In this document: one piece after another, positions 26,123 through 35,450 of the stretch
Layout: the number at the start of each line of letters is the position of its first letter
Position numbering within the stretch: the first letter of the stretch is position 1
Assembly (NCBI GenBank): GCA_963789495.1
Contig: CAWBLP010000003.1
Coordinates: 62,001 to 126,000, forward strand
Source: CAWBLP01 sp963789495
Lineage (GTDB): Bacteria; Pseudomonadota; Alphaproteobacteria; Acetobacterales; Acetobacteraceae
Direction: 5' to 3'
DNA length: 64,000 bases
Notes under the pieces: generated by a model
What the model was told of the DNA's origin: nothing
The model's input: the letters and a program-made list of their open reading frames with translations, nothing else
Databases searched by the model: none
Translations under genes and position numbers: made by a program

Positions 26123-27269
26123 ATGACGGAACCGTTGCCACCAGCCGTGCCCTTCCTGGATTTGAAAGCGCAGCAGGCGCGCATCGCCCCGGAATTGCGG
26201 CGCCGGCTGGATGGTGTCCTGGCGCATTGCCAGTTCATCCTCGGACCCGAAGTCGCGGAACTGGAAGCTCAACTCGCCTCCTATTGCGGGGCGCGCCATT
26301 GCGTCGCGGTCAGCTCCGGCACGGATGCCATCCAGATCGCGCTTATGGCGGAAGGCATTGGCCGGGGGGACGCGGTGTTCCTGCCGGCCTTCACCTACAC
26401 CGCGACGGCGGAGGTCCCGCTGGTGCTGGGCGCCACCCCGGTTTTCGTCGATGTCGATCCCGGGACGTTCCAGATTGATCCGGCACATCTCGAGCGGCGC
26501 ATCGCAGCGGTGAAACGGCAGGGCTCGCTGCGCCCCCGCGCACTGATCGGCGTCGACCTGTTCGGCCAGCCCGCCGACTGGCCGGCGCTGAATGCGATTG
26601 CCGCGGCGGAAGGCCTGTTCACCCTGGACGACCTGGCACAAAGCTTCGGCGCCACGTTGCGCGGCATCCCGCTCGGCTCCGCCGCCGATGCCACCGCGAC
26701 CAGCTTCTTCCCCTCCAAGCCGCTGGGCGCCTATGGCGACGGCGGCGCGCTGTTGACCGAGAGCGACGAACGAGCCGCGCTGTATCGCAGCCTGCGCACG
26801 CATGGCGAGGGCACCACACGCTACGAAGTGCTGCGCACCGGCATGAACGGACGGCTGGAACTCGCTACAGGCGGCCGTGCTGCTGGCCAAGATGACGGTG
26901 TTCCCGGAGGAACTCGCGGCGCGGGAACAGATTGCCCGCTACTATGATTCGCGCCTGGGCAATGCCGTACAGGTTCCGGCACGAGTGCCTGACAGCACCA
27001 GCGCCTGGGCTATCTACGCCGTACTACTGCGCGATACCGACTCACGCGATCAGGTGCAGGCAACCATGAAGGCGGCCGGCGTGCCGACCGCGGTCTATTA
27101 TCCGCGCCCGCTGCACCTCCAGCCCGCCTACCGTCCGCATCATGACGGATCAGCCTTGCCGGTGTCGGAGGATCTGGCACAGCGCATCCTGGCACTGCCC
27201 ATTCATCCGGACCTGACACACGCGGCGCAGGCACAGGTCTGCGATGCGCTGCTCGCGGCTGCCGGGTAA
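26123..27269 (+). CDS. DegT/DnrJ/EryC1/StrS sugar aminotransferase (frame broken)
   Basis: A PLP enzyme that aminates a keto sugar, here probably the product of the upstream dehydratase. Seen: VPFLDLKAQQA at the N-terminus, VSSGTDAIQIAL, FTYTATAEVPLVLGA, LDDLAQSFGA, and the PLP lysine Lys-199 in FFPSKPLGAYGDGG. After MNGRLE near 26865 one extra base shifts the frame; family sequence resumes as SLQAAVLLAKM in the next frame and runs to PLHLQPAY and the stop at 27269. The full length is about 381 residues, normal for the family. The break may be a sequence error. Confidence 0.82.
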
Positions 27270-27458
27270 CCAGCAGCAGTCTGTCCTCCGGTTCGTCCGT
27301 CTTCATTCGTGCCGGGTGCGCCCTGCCGAGCGGCACCGCTGCCGACGCGACGGTCTTTCGCGTCACGCCGAAGCGATGCCTGCACCCTTGTTGTTGCGCT
27401 CGATCCTACGCACACTCTCCACCCGATCCTGGCGGTCCTGGTCTCAAGGAGACTGTGT

Positions 27459-28487
27459 ATGCAGTTTGGACTGTTTGGCGCCGCAACGGCGCAACGTGGA
27501 GGCCCCGACGTCGACAGCGCCGCCGGGTTCAAGGACTATATCGAATACGTCATCGAAGCCGAGGCCCTTGGCTATCACAGCACCTTTATTGTCGAACACC
27601 ACTTCACCGGCTTCGGCCAGGTGTCCGCCACGCTGAACCTGCTGACCTGGATCGGTGCCCGCACGCGCAATCTGCGGCTTGGCACCGCGGTGCTGGTGCT
27701 GCCATGGCACAATCCGGTGCTGCTGGCCGAACAGGCGGCGACGGTCGATCTGCTGTCCGCCGGGCGGTTGGACTTTGGCGTCGGCAAAGGCTACCGCCAC
27801 AATGAGTTCGCCAGCTTCCGCATCCCGATGGAGGAAGCCGAGTCACGTTTCGAGGAAGCCGTCGACCTCATCACCCAGTCCTGGACCTCGCACGAGCGGT
27901 TCTCGTTCCGCGGCAAATACTGGCAGTTCGACGACATCGTCGTGGAGCCGCCGACCAATCAGAAGCCGCATCCGCCGTTTTGGCAGGGCGCCGGCCATCC
28001 GGAGTCGATCGCCCGGGTGGCGAAGCGGGGCCACAACCTGCTGGTGGATCAGTTCTGCCCGATCGAAACCGCCGGGGAGCGCGTAGCGCTGCACAAGGCC
28101 GCCATGGAGCGGAACGGGTTCAGCTATCACCCGTCGCAGGCCGGCGTTGCCCGTGCCTTCTACGTGGCGCGCGACGCGGCGGATAAGGAAGCCGCCATCG
28201 ACCGAAGGGTCGCGGCACAGCAGCGACTGACCGCGATCAGCCAGCGCCCGGATGGCAACAACACCGCCAGCATCATGGCATTCTCCGATACCCGCGCGGC
28301 GAGCGAGGCAAGCGCGATGTACGGCAGCCCGGACGAGATCGCCCGCAAGCTGGAAAGCCTGCGCGACATGGGCGTCGAATATGTGCTGCTGAACGGCGGC
28401 GGCACATCGCGTGAGAACCTGCGGCGCTTCGCACGCGAGGTGATGCCGGCATTCCGCACTGAACCGGCTCTGCGCCAGGCCGGTTGA
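27459..28487 (+). CDS. LLM-class flavin-dependent oxidoreductase
   Basis: A 342-residue luciferase-like monooxygenase using reduced flavin (FMN or F420). Seen: MQFGLFG start strand, GYHSTFIVEHHF, LRLGTAVLVLPWHNPV, and GRLDFGVGKGYRHNEF, plus a C-terminal GSPDEIARKLESL flavin-binding helix region. A strong ribosome site AAGGAGA at 27446-27452 fixes the ATG at 27459. The substrate is unknown. It stands alone, 190 bases after the aminotransferase. Confidence 0.87.
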   Translation: MQFGLFGAATAQRGGPDVDSAAGFKDYIEYVIEAEALGYHSTFIVEHHFTGFGQVSATLNLLTWIGARTRNLRLGTAVLVLPWHNPVLLAEQAATVDLLSAGRLDFGVGKGYRHNEFASFRIPMEEAESRFEEAVDLITQSWTSHERFSFRGKYWQFDDIVVEPPTNQKPHPPFWQGAGHPESIARVAKRGHNLLVDQFCPIETAGERVALHKAAMERNGFSYHPSQAGVARAFYVARDAADKEAAIDRRVAAQQRLTAISQRPDGNNTASIMAFSDTRAASEASAMYGSPDEIARKLESLRDMGVEYVLLNGGGTSRENLRRFAREVMPAFRTEPALRQAG

Positions 28488-28506
28488 GAGGACCGTCCGA
28501 CCCGTT

Positions 28507-28550
28507 CGCACGCGGGGGCGTTGCCCCCGGGAATGCCCCGATGCTTTCCG
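28507..28550 (+). repeat. Family 1 repeat fragment
   Basis: GGGGGCGTTGCCCCC followed by GGAATGCCCCGATGCTTTCC matches only one end of the family-1 element. It lies between the LLM oxidoreductase and fumC. Confidence 0.45.
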
Positions 28551-28676
28551 CGCCCTCGACGATACCCTGGTGGACCCGGTGCCCTGCTCGACCGGCCCGA
28601 AGATGTCATCGGCCCCGGGGGTGACGTTCCGCCGGACACGGCCGAACTATGGAGGTGAACCGCAGGAGGCAGGGCA

Positions 28677-30089
28677 ATGGGTGCAACCCGAACCGAGACC
28701 GACAGCCTTGGCAGCATCGAGATCGATGCGGAGCGCTACTGGGGTCCCCAGACCGAACGGGCGCGACGCCTGTTCCGTATCGGCGAGGAGCACTTCCCCT
28801 CCAGCCTGATCCGCGCCGTCGGGCTGCAGAAACAGGCCGCGGCGGAAGCGAACCGCCAGCTTGGCGAGCTGGCCGCGGACCTGGCCGAACCGATCATCGC
28901 GGCCGCGCAGGAAATTGCAGACGGCAAGCGGGATGCCGAATTCCCCCTGCCGGTATGGCAGACCGGTTCCGGCACCCAGACCAACATGAACGCCAACGAG
29001 GTGATCTCGAACCGCGCCAACGAGCTGCGCGGCCAGCCCCGTGGCGCGCGCAAACCCGTGCATCCCAACGACCACGTCAATCGCGGCCAATCGTCCAACG
29101 ACAGCTTTCCGACCGTGATGCATATCGCCGCCGCCGAGGCCGTACAGCGCCTGATCCCGGCCTTGTCGCAACTCCAGGCGTCGCTGGCGCAACGCGCAAG
29201 CGCCTGGCAGGATATCGTCAAGGTCGGCCGCACCCACATGATGGACGCCGTGCCGGTGACCCTGGGCCAGGAGTTCGCCGCCTGGGCCCGCCAGATCGAG
29301 CTCGGCATCGACCGGCTGCGTGACGCGTTGCCGCGCCTGCTGATGCTGCCGCAGGGCGGCACTGCGGTTGGCACAGGGCTCAACACACATCGCGATTTCG
29401 ACCGCGTGTTCTGCGAACGCATCAGCGCGCTGACCGGCCTGGCGTTCACGCCGAACCCGAACAAGTTCGAAGGCATGGGCGCGCATGACGCGCTGGTCGA
29501 GTTGTCAGGTGTGCTGAACGTGATCGCGGTGTCCTGCACCAAGCTGGGCAACGACATCCGTCTGCTCGGCTCGGGTCCCCGCACCGGGCTCGCCGAACTG
29601 ATCGTGCCGGCCGATGGCCTGTCCAGCTCGATCATGCCGGGCAAGACCAACCCCACCCAGTGCGAGGCATTGACCATGGTGGCGGCCCAGGTGATGGGCA
29701 ATCACGTGACGATCACCATCGCCGCGGCGCAGAGCTTTCTGGAACTGAACGTCTTCAAGCCGGTGATCGTCTTCAATCTGCTGCAATCCCTGCGGCTGTT
29801 GACCGACGCGACGCAGAGCTTCGCCGTGAATATGGTCGACAAGCTGGAACCCAACGCCGAACACATCGCTGAGAACCTGGCCAAATCACTCATGCTCGTG
29901 ACCGCACTGAACCCGCGGATCGGCTACGACAGCGCGGTCCGCATCGGCAAGACCGCGTTGGCGGAGAACATCACGCTGAAGGAAGCCGCGGCCAGGCTGG
30001 GGTTGGTGCAGCCGGACGATTTCGACCGCTGGGTGGTTCCGGCAGCAATGACCACTCCCGGCGCTGCGTTGGAGGGAGGCGGCGGCTGA
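28677..30089 (+). CDS. fumC: Class II fumarate hydratase
   Basis: A 470-residue iron-independent fumarase interconverting fumarate and malate in the TCA cycle. Seen: GSGTQTNMNANEVI, VHPNDHVNRGQSSND, GRTHMMDAVPVTLG and the catalytic loop GLSSSIMPGKTNP with Ser-318 at the position of the catalytic serine in E. coli FumC. An AGGAGG ribosome site precedes the ATG at 28677. Length and all motifs are normal. Confidence 0.95.
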   Translation: MGATRTETDSLGSIEIDAERYWGPQTERARRLFRIGEEHFPSSLIRAVGLQKQAAAEANRQLGELAADLAEPIIAAAQEIADGKRDAEFPLPVWQTGSGTQTNMNANEVISNRANELRGQPRGARKPVHPNDHVNRGQSSNDSFPTVMHIAAAEAVQRLIPALSQLQASLAQRASAWQDIVKVGRTHMMDAVPVTLGQEFAAWARQIELGIDRLRDALPRLLMLPQGGTAVGTGLNTHRDFDRVFCERISALTGLAFTPNPNKFEGMGAHDALVELSGVLNVIAVSCTKLGNDIRLLGSGPRTGLAELIVPADGLSSSIMPGKTNPTQCEALTMVAAQVMGNHVTITIAAAQSFLELNVFKPVIVFNLLQSLRLLTDATQSFAVNMVDKLEPNAEHIAENLAKSLMLVTALNPRIGYDSAVRIGKTALAENITLKEAAARLGLVQPDDFDRWVVPAAMTTPGAALEGGGG

Positions 30090-30094
30090 GCGGG

Positions 30095-30304
30095 TTGGTC
30101 AAACGTAGCTTCTCCTTGGCCGGACATCGAACCAGTGTGGCGCTGGAGGAGGCGTTCTGGGACGCGCTGCAGCACGTGGCGCACACGCGCGGGCAGACCT
30201 TGTCCGCGCTGGTCTCGACGGCCGACGCGGCCCGGCAGCCTGGCCAGCCACTCGCGTCCGCCTTGCGCGTGCTCGCACTGCGTGAAGCGGCTGGGTCGCA
30301 TTAA
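30095..30304 (+). CDS. Ribbon-helix-helix domain protein
   Basis: A 69-residue protein of the RHH_4 type found in many alphaproteobacteria. The motif VKRSFSLAGHRTSVALE then EEAFWDAL is the family hallmark. Such proteins are probably small DNA-binding regulators. The only plausible starts are non-ATG; TTG at 30095 is used, 6 bases after the fumC stop, so it may be co-translated with fumC. The start is uncertain, the family is clear. Confidence 0.75.
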   Translation: MVKRSFSLAGHRTSVALEEAFWDALQHVAHTRGQTLSALVSTADAARQPGQPLASALRVLALREAAGSH

Positions 30305-30345
30305 CCCGCGATCAAGGACACTGGTGCATTCTCCCGCTTGGCAAA

Positions 30346-31477
30346 TACTAACCAGTCGGCCAAATATGTATCACGGATGCGCTTACGCGGCATAGCGGAC
30401 ATCGGGTGCCTGGAAGAATGCGCGCACCTTATGTCGCCTGCCCTGTAGCCCGCGCATATGGGCTGTCAGCCCAGCCCTCATCGCGGCCTTGTTCATTGGC
30501 GTGCCACGCCGTGCCATGCCTTGTTTGACGTCGTTGTTGACGTATTCGTCTGGGTTCCGCTCCGGCGCGTACGGCGGCAGGTAGAAAAGTTTAATTCGAT
30601 CCTTGTTCTCTTCGACCCACGCCGCCACGGTCCTGGCCCGATGCACACGTAGATTGTCGACGATCACGAACAGTTTCCGGTCCGTGTCTTTGATCAACCG
30701 GCGCAGGAATTTCAGAAAAATCGCTGCATTCAGTGCGCCATCATAGATCATGAAGCGCAACTTGCCCTGGTTGGTCACGCTGGAGATCATCGATTGGGTA
30801 AATCGCGTGGCCGGACGCGGTATCACCGGTGTCTTGCCCGCCGGCGCGAAGCTCCGGCCGTAATTGGCCTGGTTCGAGATGCCAGTTTCGTCCGACCAAT
30901 GGATCTCAGCTTTTTCCTTTCGGGCTCGTCTCGCGATCGCCGGGTATTCGCGTTTCATCCATGTCTGGATCGCCGCCTCGCTCCTTTCCATCGCCCGCCG
31001 GATCGGCCTTTGTGGGGTCAGATTCCAGGCCGAAAGATAGTACCGATGGCCGTCGGGGACAGGCGGATACCGGCTTTACGCTCGATCAGCTGGCCAACCG
31101 CTTCGCGGGTCCATAGTGCGAAGGGGAGTTTCAATTGATCGGGGCATCGCCCGACGATCAGCCGACGGATCGTCGCTTCCTGGCGCCGGTTGAGGGCTTT
31201 TTGCTCACCTGGCCGTCGGCCGCGCCGCCCACCGGCCAACGCCGCTTCTCCCGTGGCCTCAAAGGCACGAACCCATTCCCCAACGAAGCGTCGATTGACC
31301 CCGATCGCCCTGGCCACATCGATCCGGTTTGTCCCGGAGAGCACCATGTTTACCGCGACACGTCGCAGTTCGGCCTGGGTTGAGGACGGGAGTTTGCGGA
31401 AATCATGGTCCGACGGCATGACGACAGCATAACCGATTCCCATACGGGAGGATACCTATTTGTGCGTCTGGTTAGTA
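30346..31477 (-). mobile_element. IS630-family insertion sequence, first copy
   Basis: The ends are 26-base imperfect inverted repeats: TACTAACCAGTCGGCCAAAT at the left (30346-30371) and the complement of TACTAACCAGACGCACAAAT at the right (31452-31477), differing at only a few places. Each end includes a TA dinucleotide, the target duplicated by this family. The element is about 1.13 kb and carries one transposase gene split in two frames. It sits between the RHH gene and a small hypothetical gene and interrupts neither. Confidence 0.88.
30383..31419 (-). CDS. IS630-type transposase, two frames
   Basis: The N-terminal part (start ATG 31419, reading MPSDHDFRKLPSSTQ) carries a helix-turn-helix (VARAIGVNRRFVGEWVRAFE) and ends at 31018. 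The C-terminal part resumes in another frame near 31030 as YLSAWNLTPQRPIRRA and ends at 30383; it holds the DDE triad: Asp in HWSDETGI, Asp in VIVDNLRVH, Glu in ERNPDEYVN. Joining the frames gives a normal IS630 protein. The shift may be programmed, as in other members, or a mutation; no classic slippery run is seen. Confidence 0.82.
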
Positions 31478-31500
31478 ACCGCCACGCGAAGGGAAAATCC

Positions 31501-31680
31501 ATGCGTCACACCAACTCCATCGAAGCGCTTCGCCCCACACAGGTCAGCCCGCTGATCCTCTCCGACCGGCTGATCGCGCTGGCTCAGGATGCCGATCGGG
31601 CAGGCTATCTCGAGACGGCCGAACAGCTCGTCAACCTGGCCTGTGCAGTCTTCGATGAGGCACCCCGCCAGACGCACTGA
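31501..31680 (+). CDS. Small conserved-looking protein of unknown function
   Basis: A 59-residue acidic helical protein (LILSDRLIALAQDADRAGY, then LETAEQLVNLACAVFDE). It has an ATG with a modest AAGGG upstream and begins 24 bases after the right end of the insertion element, so its promoter region may have been altered. I do not recognise a named family. Confidence 0.55.
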   Translation: MRHTNSIEALRPTQVSPLILSDRLIALAQDADRAGYLETAEQLVNLACAVFDEAPRQTH

Positions 31681-31956
31681 GGCGCGGAGGGCGCCGCCTG
31701 CTTTCTGCACACGCGCCACCCAGCCAGGCCGAGCTGCGCTGCCGGAGCCCTCAACCGCAATCTGCGATCTGGTTGTGCCATATCGGTAAAAGGAAAGATC
31801 AAACGCAGGTAACGCAAAGGCGGGCAAACGAATGCAGACGCTGCAGCGCTGAATGCGATGTCGCGGCGGGTGATCGACTGCGCCTTCGCGTTAGGCCCAA
31901 CCAAGACTCAGGCCGTCCGCGCACGCGCGTCCGCCGCCGTCCCGGCGGAGAGAAAT

Positions 31957-32874
31957 TCATTTCACCGAGCCAGAGCCTTGCAGCGCCTGCACCGATCCCT
32001 TGAACCTGTTGCCGACCAGTTGCGCAGGCTCGGTTGTCTGGTTATGCACGAAGACCGTCTTCCGGGCCTGATCGTTCGTGAACAGATTGTCGCGAATGAC
32101 CAGACCGTTGATCGGCTGGCTCACCCCCTCCTCGCCGATCATGATCGTGTTGTTGCCGTTCCCGGTGCGTGGACCCTTCTCCATACGGTTGGAGTTGATC
32201 AGCACGGAACCGCCGTTCGGGATGTCGATCAGGTAACTGGAGGTGCCGTTCGGTCCATCCTCGATATCACAGCCGATCACCTCGGTGCGTTGCGCACGGG
32301 ATTTGATGTGATGGCCGACATGGGTATCGAAGAACCGACTCCGCTCGACATGCAGCAGGCCGATCCGACCAGCATAGATGCCATGGGCGCACTCGCCATC
32401 GCATTTGCCGTTGCCGATGAATGTACTGCCCACGATCCAGATCGTCGCACTCGGGTTGGCAGCGGACACCACCCCGTTCTCGTTGTCCTCGAAGCGCACG
32501 TTGCGGACGGTCAGGTAGCCGCCCTGGGCGCGAATGCCGGCTCCGTTGTGGTCCGGCACCCTGGCGCCGCGCAGCGTCAGATCCTGCACCGTGAGGTTGT
32601 TGCCGTTGGCGACCAGAATCGCCTTCCGCTGGCAGCTCCGGTCGGCCAGCACCACACCGGGGCCGGTGCCCGCGATGGTGATATTGTCCCGGGAGACGAC
32701 CGCGCAATCGACATACCGCCCGGGCGCGATGGCGACGGCATCGCCCGCCTTCGCCGCGGCCATCGCCGCGCTGGGGAGTTTGTAGAGTTGGTCGGGACCA
32801 ACCTGCAGTGTCGCGGCATCCGCCGAACCGGCCAGCAGCAGCGTCAACGCAACCAGCGACAGCCGGCGCGTCAT
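31957..32874 (-). CDS. Secreted right-handed parallel beta-helix protein
   Basis: A 305-residue protein with a Sec signal (LSLVALTLLLAGSADA, residues about 5-20). The mature part repeats short strands typical of pectate-lyase-like beta-helices: NITIAGTGPG, NLTVQDLTLRGA, LTVRNVRFEDNENGV, LLHVERSRFFDT, VLINSNRMEKG and LVIRDNLFTND. Such proteins often bind or cleave polysaccharides, but no catalytic set is obvious. A cysteine pair (KCDGEC) may form a disulfide. It stands alone. Confidence 0.8.
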   Translation of the reverse strand: MTRRLSLVALTLLLAGSADAATLQVGPDQLYKLPSAAMAAAKAGDAVAIAPGRYVDCAVVSRDNITIAGTGPGVVLADRSCQRKAILVANGNNLTVQDLTLRGARVPDHNGAGIRAQGGYLTVRNVRFEDNENGVVSAANPSATIWIVGSTFIGNGKCDGECAHGIYAGRIGLLHVERSRFFDTHVGHHIKSRAQRTEVIGCDIEDGPNGTSSYLIDIPNGGSVLINSNRMEKGPRTGNGNNTIMIGEEGVSQPINGLVIRDNLFTNDQARKTVFVHNQTTEPAQLVGNRFKGSVQALQGSGSVK

Positions 32875-32921
32875 CCTGATCTCTCCGGGTCATGATCGGG
32901 GTCCCGCAGCCTGCGCCGCGC

Positions 32922-33096
32922 AGACATCGGGGGCGTCGCCCCCGAATCTCCATCAAGCGGCGCTGTCCCTTGAATCCCCGTCAGGGGCCTGGCCCTCGGA
33001 ACCGAATCCGATTGCAAAGGCGAGAATTTGCTGGAGGTGCAGGAGGCGAAGTCTCCTGGTCGGGCTCGGGACAACGCCCCGATGCTTCCTGCCTCC
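32922..33096 (+). repeat. Dispersed intergenic repeat, family 1, copy D
   Basis: Same orientation and order as the 5.7-kb copy: GGGGGCGTCGCCCCC, CCCTTGAATCCCC, CCGATTGCAAAGGCGAG, TTTGCTGGAGG, GGAGGCGAAGTCTCC and GGGACAACGCCCC. It fills the space between the beta-helix gene start and the convergent VOC gene end. Differences from copy A (for example broken palindrome pairs) show it is older or under little constraint. Confidence 0.7.
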
Positions 33097-33119
33097 ATCA
33101 CAAAGCGCGAATGCCTGCT

Positions 33120-33545
33120 TCAGTATCCGCTGCCGGGGCGAGCCTCGGTCTCATGCGCAGCGAAATTGCATTCCACCGCGATCCCGTCCGGATCATAGTA
33201 GAACAACTGCGTCATATTCAGTCGCGGCAGGACGCGTTCATCGAACTTGATGTCATGGCGCTGCAGATTGCTGCGCATCTCCTTCAGCCCTTCGCAGGCG
33301 AAGGCGATATGGTCCAGCCGCCCGGTCTCGGCCGGCTTCCCTGGCCCGTCGTTGATGGCGGCATCGCCGTCGCGATGGCCGATCAGATGCACCGTCGGTA
33401 CGCCGCCGCAATACAGCCAGTAGCCCGGGAAGCCCAAGGGCGGACGATCGCCCACGCTCAGCCCGACGATATCGCAATAGAAATCCTTGGTGGCTTCCAG
33501 GTCGCGGACCCGGATCGTGTAGTGGTTCAACGACTGTGCAGGCAT
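33120..33545 (-). CDS. VOC (glyoxalase/dioxygenase) family protein
   Basis: A 141-residue metal-dependent vicinal-oxygen-chelate protein. Seen: HYTIRVRDLEATKDFYCDIVG, split here, with the first metal histidine in LNHYTIRV, a second in DHIAFAC, and Glu in GIAVECNF. GFPGYWLYCGGVPTVHLIG matches the glyoxalase-like subgroup. It starts 14 bases after the flavin oxidoreductase gene on the same strand, so the two likely form an operon acting on one aromatic or aliphatic compound. Confidence 0.82.
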   Translation of the reverse strand: MPAQSLNHYTIRVRDLEATKDFYCDIVGLSVGDRPPLGFPGYWLYCGGVPTVHLIGHRDGDAAINDGPGKPAETGRLDHIAFACEGLKEMRSNLQRHDIKFDERVLPRLNMTQLFYYDPDGIAVECNFAAHETEARPGSGY

Positions 33546-33559
33546 GGCTGTCCCCTCCG

Positions 33560-34693
33560 TCAGAACTGATTCTCCGGCTCCAGGCCGAACAGGATCTGGC
33601 CGACTGTCTCGTAGTGCAACTGCCGCCCCTGGGATTGCTGCGCCACCGTGTGAATGTCCCGCAATCGCTGCTCGAACGGCTGCTCCTCGAACACGGCCTG
33701 CGATCCGGCGGCATGATACAGTGTGCTGACCACTTCGCGCGACTGCTGAATGGTCCAGGTGGAGGCCAGCCGGATCATGTTGCGATCCTCGGCCGTCTGC
33801 TCTCCGGTGGCTTCGACATTTTGCCAGGCCTCTGCCCAGGTGGTGTGCAAAAATGCCCGGGCCGATCGCCACCGCGCCTCGCATTGCGCAAGCTGGGACT
33901 GCACGACGTTGTTCTCCCGCATCGGGCGGGACGCACCGCGGGAGACCTTGGTGGCCGGCAGTGCCAGGAAGTCGTTGATGGTGCCGCGCGCGATGCCCAG
34001 CGCGACACCCGCGAAGCCGCAGGAATACAACTGGTTGCTGGTGAAACGATACAGCAGGCCGGCTTCGCGGCGTTCGGCGGCGGTATCCCGCGCCATGCTG
34101 TGGTCCTGTGGCACGAACAGGTCTTGCACCACATATTCATCGCTGCCGGTGCCACGCAGCCCGATCGTGTGCCAGATGTCATTCATCCGCACGCTGGATT
34201 TCGGGAACAGCATGGTCCGGACCTTGCCCGAGCCTGCGATCCGCATATGCGCGCCCAGCCAGCTGGCGTGATGGCTGCCGCTGGCGAAGCGCCATGTGCC
34301 GCTGATGCGATAGCCGCCCTCCACCGGCTGCGCCTCGAACGGAGCGCCCGGCGGCCCCCATGCCAGGATGCCGGTTGGCGGACCAAAGATCGCCGTCGCC
34401 ACCGCGCGGTCCAGATAGGCCGCAGACATCGAGCAGCCGTTGTTCTGACAGACGCACCAGGCGGTGGAGGCATCGGACTGCGCCAAGGCCTCGGTCACCT
34501 GGGCGTAGATCACCGGATAGAGTTCCGCGCCGCCGAGGAACTTTGGCTGCAGCATGCGGAAGAACCCTTGCTCGATCAGGCTGGAAACCACCCGTTCGGG
34601 CAGCTCCCGCCGGGCCTCGATCTCGTCCGAAACCGTGGCGAGCAGCGGCGCCAGATCGCGCGCCCGCTGGATCATGTCGATGTCGCCTGTCAC
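33560..34693 (-). CDS. Acyl-CoA dehydrogenase-fold flavin monooxygenase
   Basis: A 377-residue protein with the acyl-CoA dehydrogenase fold, closest in pattern to the HsaA/HpaB-type FADH2-dependent monooxygenases. Seen: PLLATVSDEIEARRELP at the N-terminus, the flavin-side strand STAWCVCQNNG, SGTWRFASGSHHASW, and the C-terminal helix bundle YHAAGSQAVFEEQPFEQRLR. The catalytic glutamate of true acyl-CoA dehydrogenases is not evident. The pairing with a VOC protein suggests ring hydroxylation followed by cleavage, but this is inference. Confidence 0.8.
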   Translation of the reverse strand: MTGDIDMIQRARDLAPLLATVSDEIEARRELPERVVSSLIEQGFFRMLQPKFLGGAELYPVIYAQVTEALAQSDASTAWCVCQNNGCSMSAAYLDRAVATAIFGPPTGILAWGPPGAPFEAQPVEGGYRISGTWRFASGSHHASWLGAHMRIAGSGKVRTMLFPKSSVRMNDIWHTIGLRGTGSDEYVVQDLFVPQDHSMARDTAAERREAGLLYRFTSNQLYSCGFAGVALGIARGTINDFLALPATKVSRGASRPMRENNVVQSQLAQCEARWRSARAFLHTTWAEAWQNVEATGEQTAEDRNMIRLASTWTIQQSREVVSTLYHAAGSQAVFEEQPFEQRLRDIHTVAQQSQGRQLHYETVGQILFGLEPENQF

Positions 34694-35054
34694 TTGGGTT
34701 CCTCCGCAGTCGGCCCAAGGCTGCCAGCCTGGGCTGGTTCCGTGAAGTCCCCACGGTTTTCGGCGCTCAGAACCTCGCCCGGTGTTGCAGCGGGTGACGG
34801 CAACGCGCGGGACCTGGCTGCAGACGGTCGGGCTGGCGATTTCCTCGCCAAGCCGGTCAGCAAGGATCGGCCCGCCCGGGCGGTACTGCGTGCCATCCCG
34901 AACACCACTGCCGGCGCTGCCCGCGGGTCCGGCCCGGAGGCCCGGCCGGCCGCCTGACCTTGCCCGACCGGTGGAAACCCGTTCCCGGGTTGCAGAATCC
35001 GCGTCGGCGCCGCATGAGAGCCCACCGGCTCACCCATTCCAGACCTGTGGAGAC
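34694..35054. other. Gene-free stretch with a faint receiver-like remnant
   Basis: Some 360 bases with no intact gene. In one plus-strand frame, near 34840-34910, translation reads DFLAKPVSKDRPARAVLRAI, which looks like the C-terminal end of a receiver domain (the KP switch and final helix), but nothing before it supports a receiver. It may be a remnant or chance. Confidence 0.3.
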
Positions 35055-35450
35055 ATGTCGATCGCCCGCATTTGCCTGATTGCGGCCGCCGTCGCCGCGC
35101 TATCCGCTTGCGCGACCCCGGCTCCGGCCCCTCCCCCAGCGCCGGCGCCCCCCGCGGTGCCGCCGGCACCGATCGATGGCCTGTATCGGGGCACCAGCAC
35201 CCGGTTCCAGTCGGACAGCCGATCCTGCCCGCATCCCGGGCTGGTGAAGCTGGAGGTACTGGACGGGCAATTCCAGTATCGCTGGAGTTACCAGGTGTTC
35301 GTCGAGTCCAGCGTCACACCGGATGGCGAAGTGCACGGCCAGGCCGAGGGCATCACGCTGGTCGGGCGGCATGTCGGCAAGCGGCTCGAAGGCGACGTGA
35401 CGAACGGCTTCTGCGGGTTGCATTTCACCTTGGTTCGGCAGGGACCTTAA
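35055..35450 (+). CDS. Small predicted lipoprotein
   Basis: A 131-residue protein with a lipobox ending at Cys-19 (AAVAALSAC), then a proline/alanine-rich linker and a compact domain (IDGLYRGTSTRFQSDS, CPHPGLVKLEVLDGQF, GFCGLHFTLVRQ) with two cysteines. The domain pattern is that of small secreted proteins with a beta-barrel-like fold; no function is known to me. Its TAA stop overlaps the TA at the end of the second insertion element. Confidence 0.7.
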   Translation: MSIARICLIAAAVAALSACATPAPAPPPAPAPPAVPPAPIDGLYRGTSTRFQSDSRSCPHPGLVKLEVLDGQFQYRWSYQVFVESSVTPDGEVHGQAEGITLVGRHVGKRLEGDVTNGFCGLHFTLVRQGP

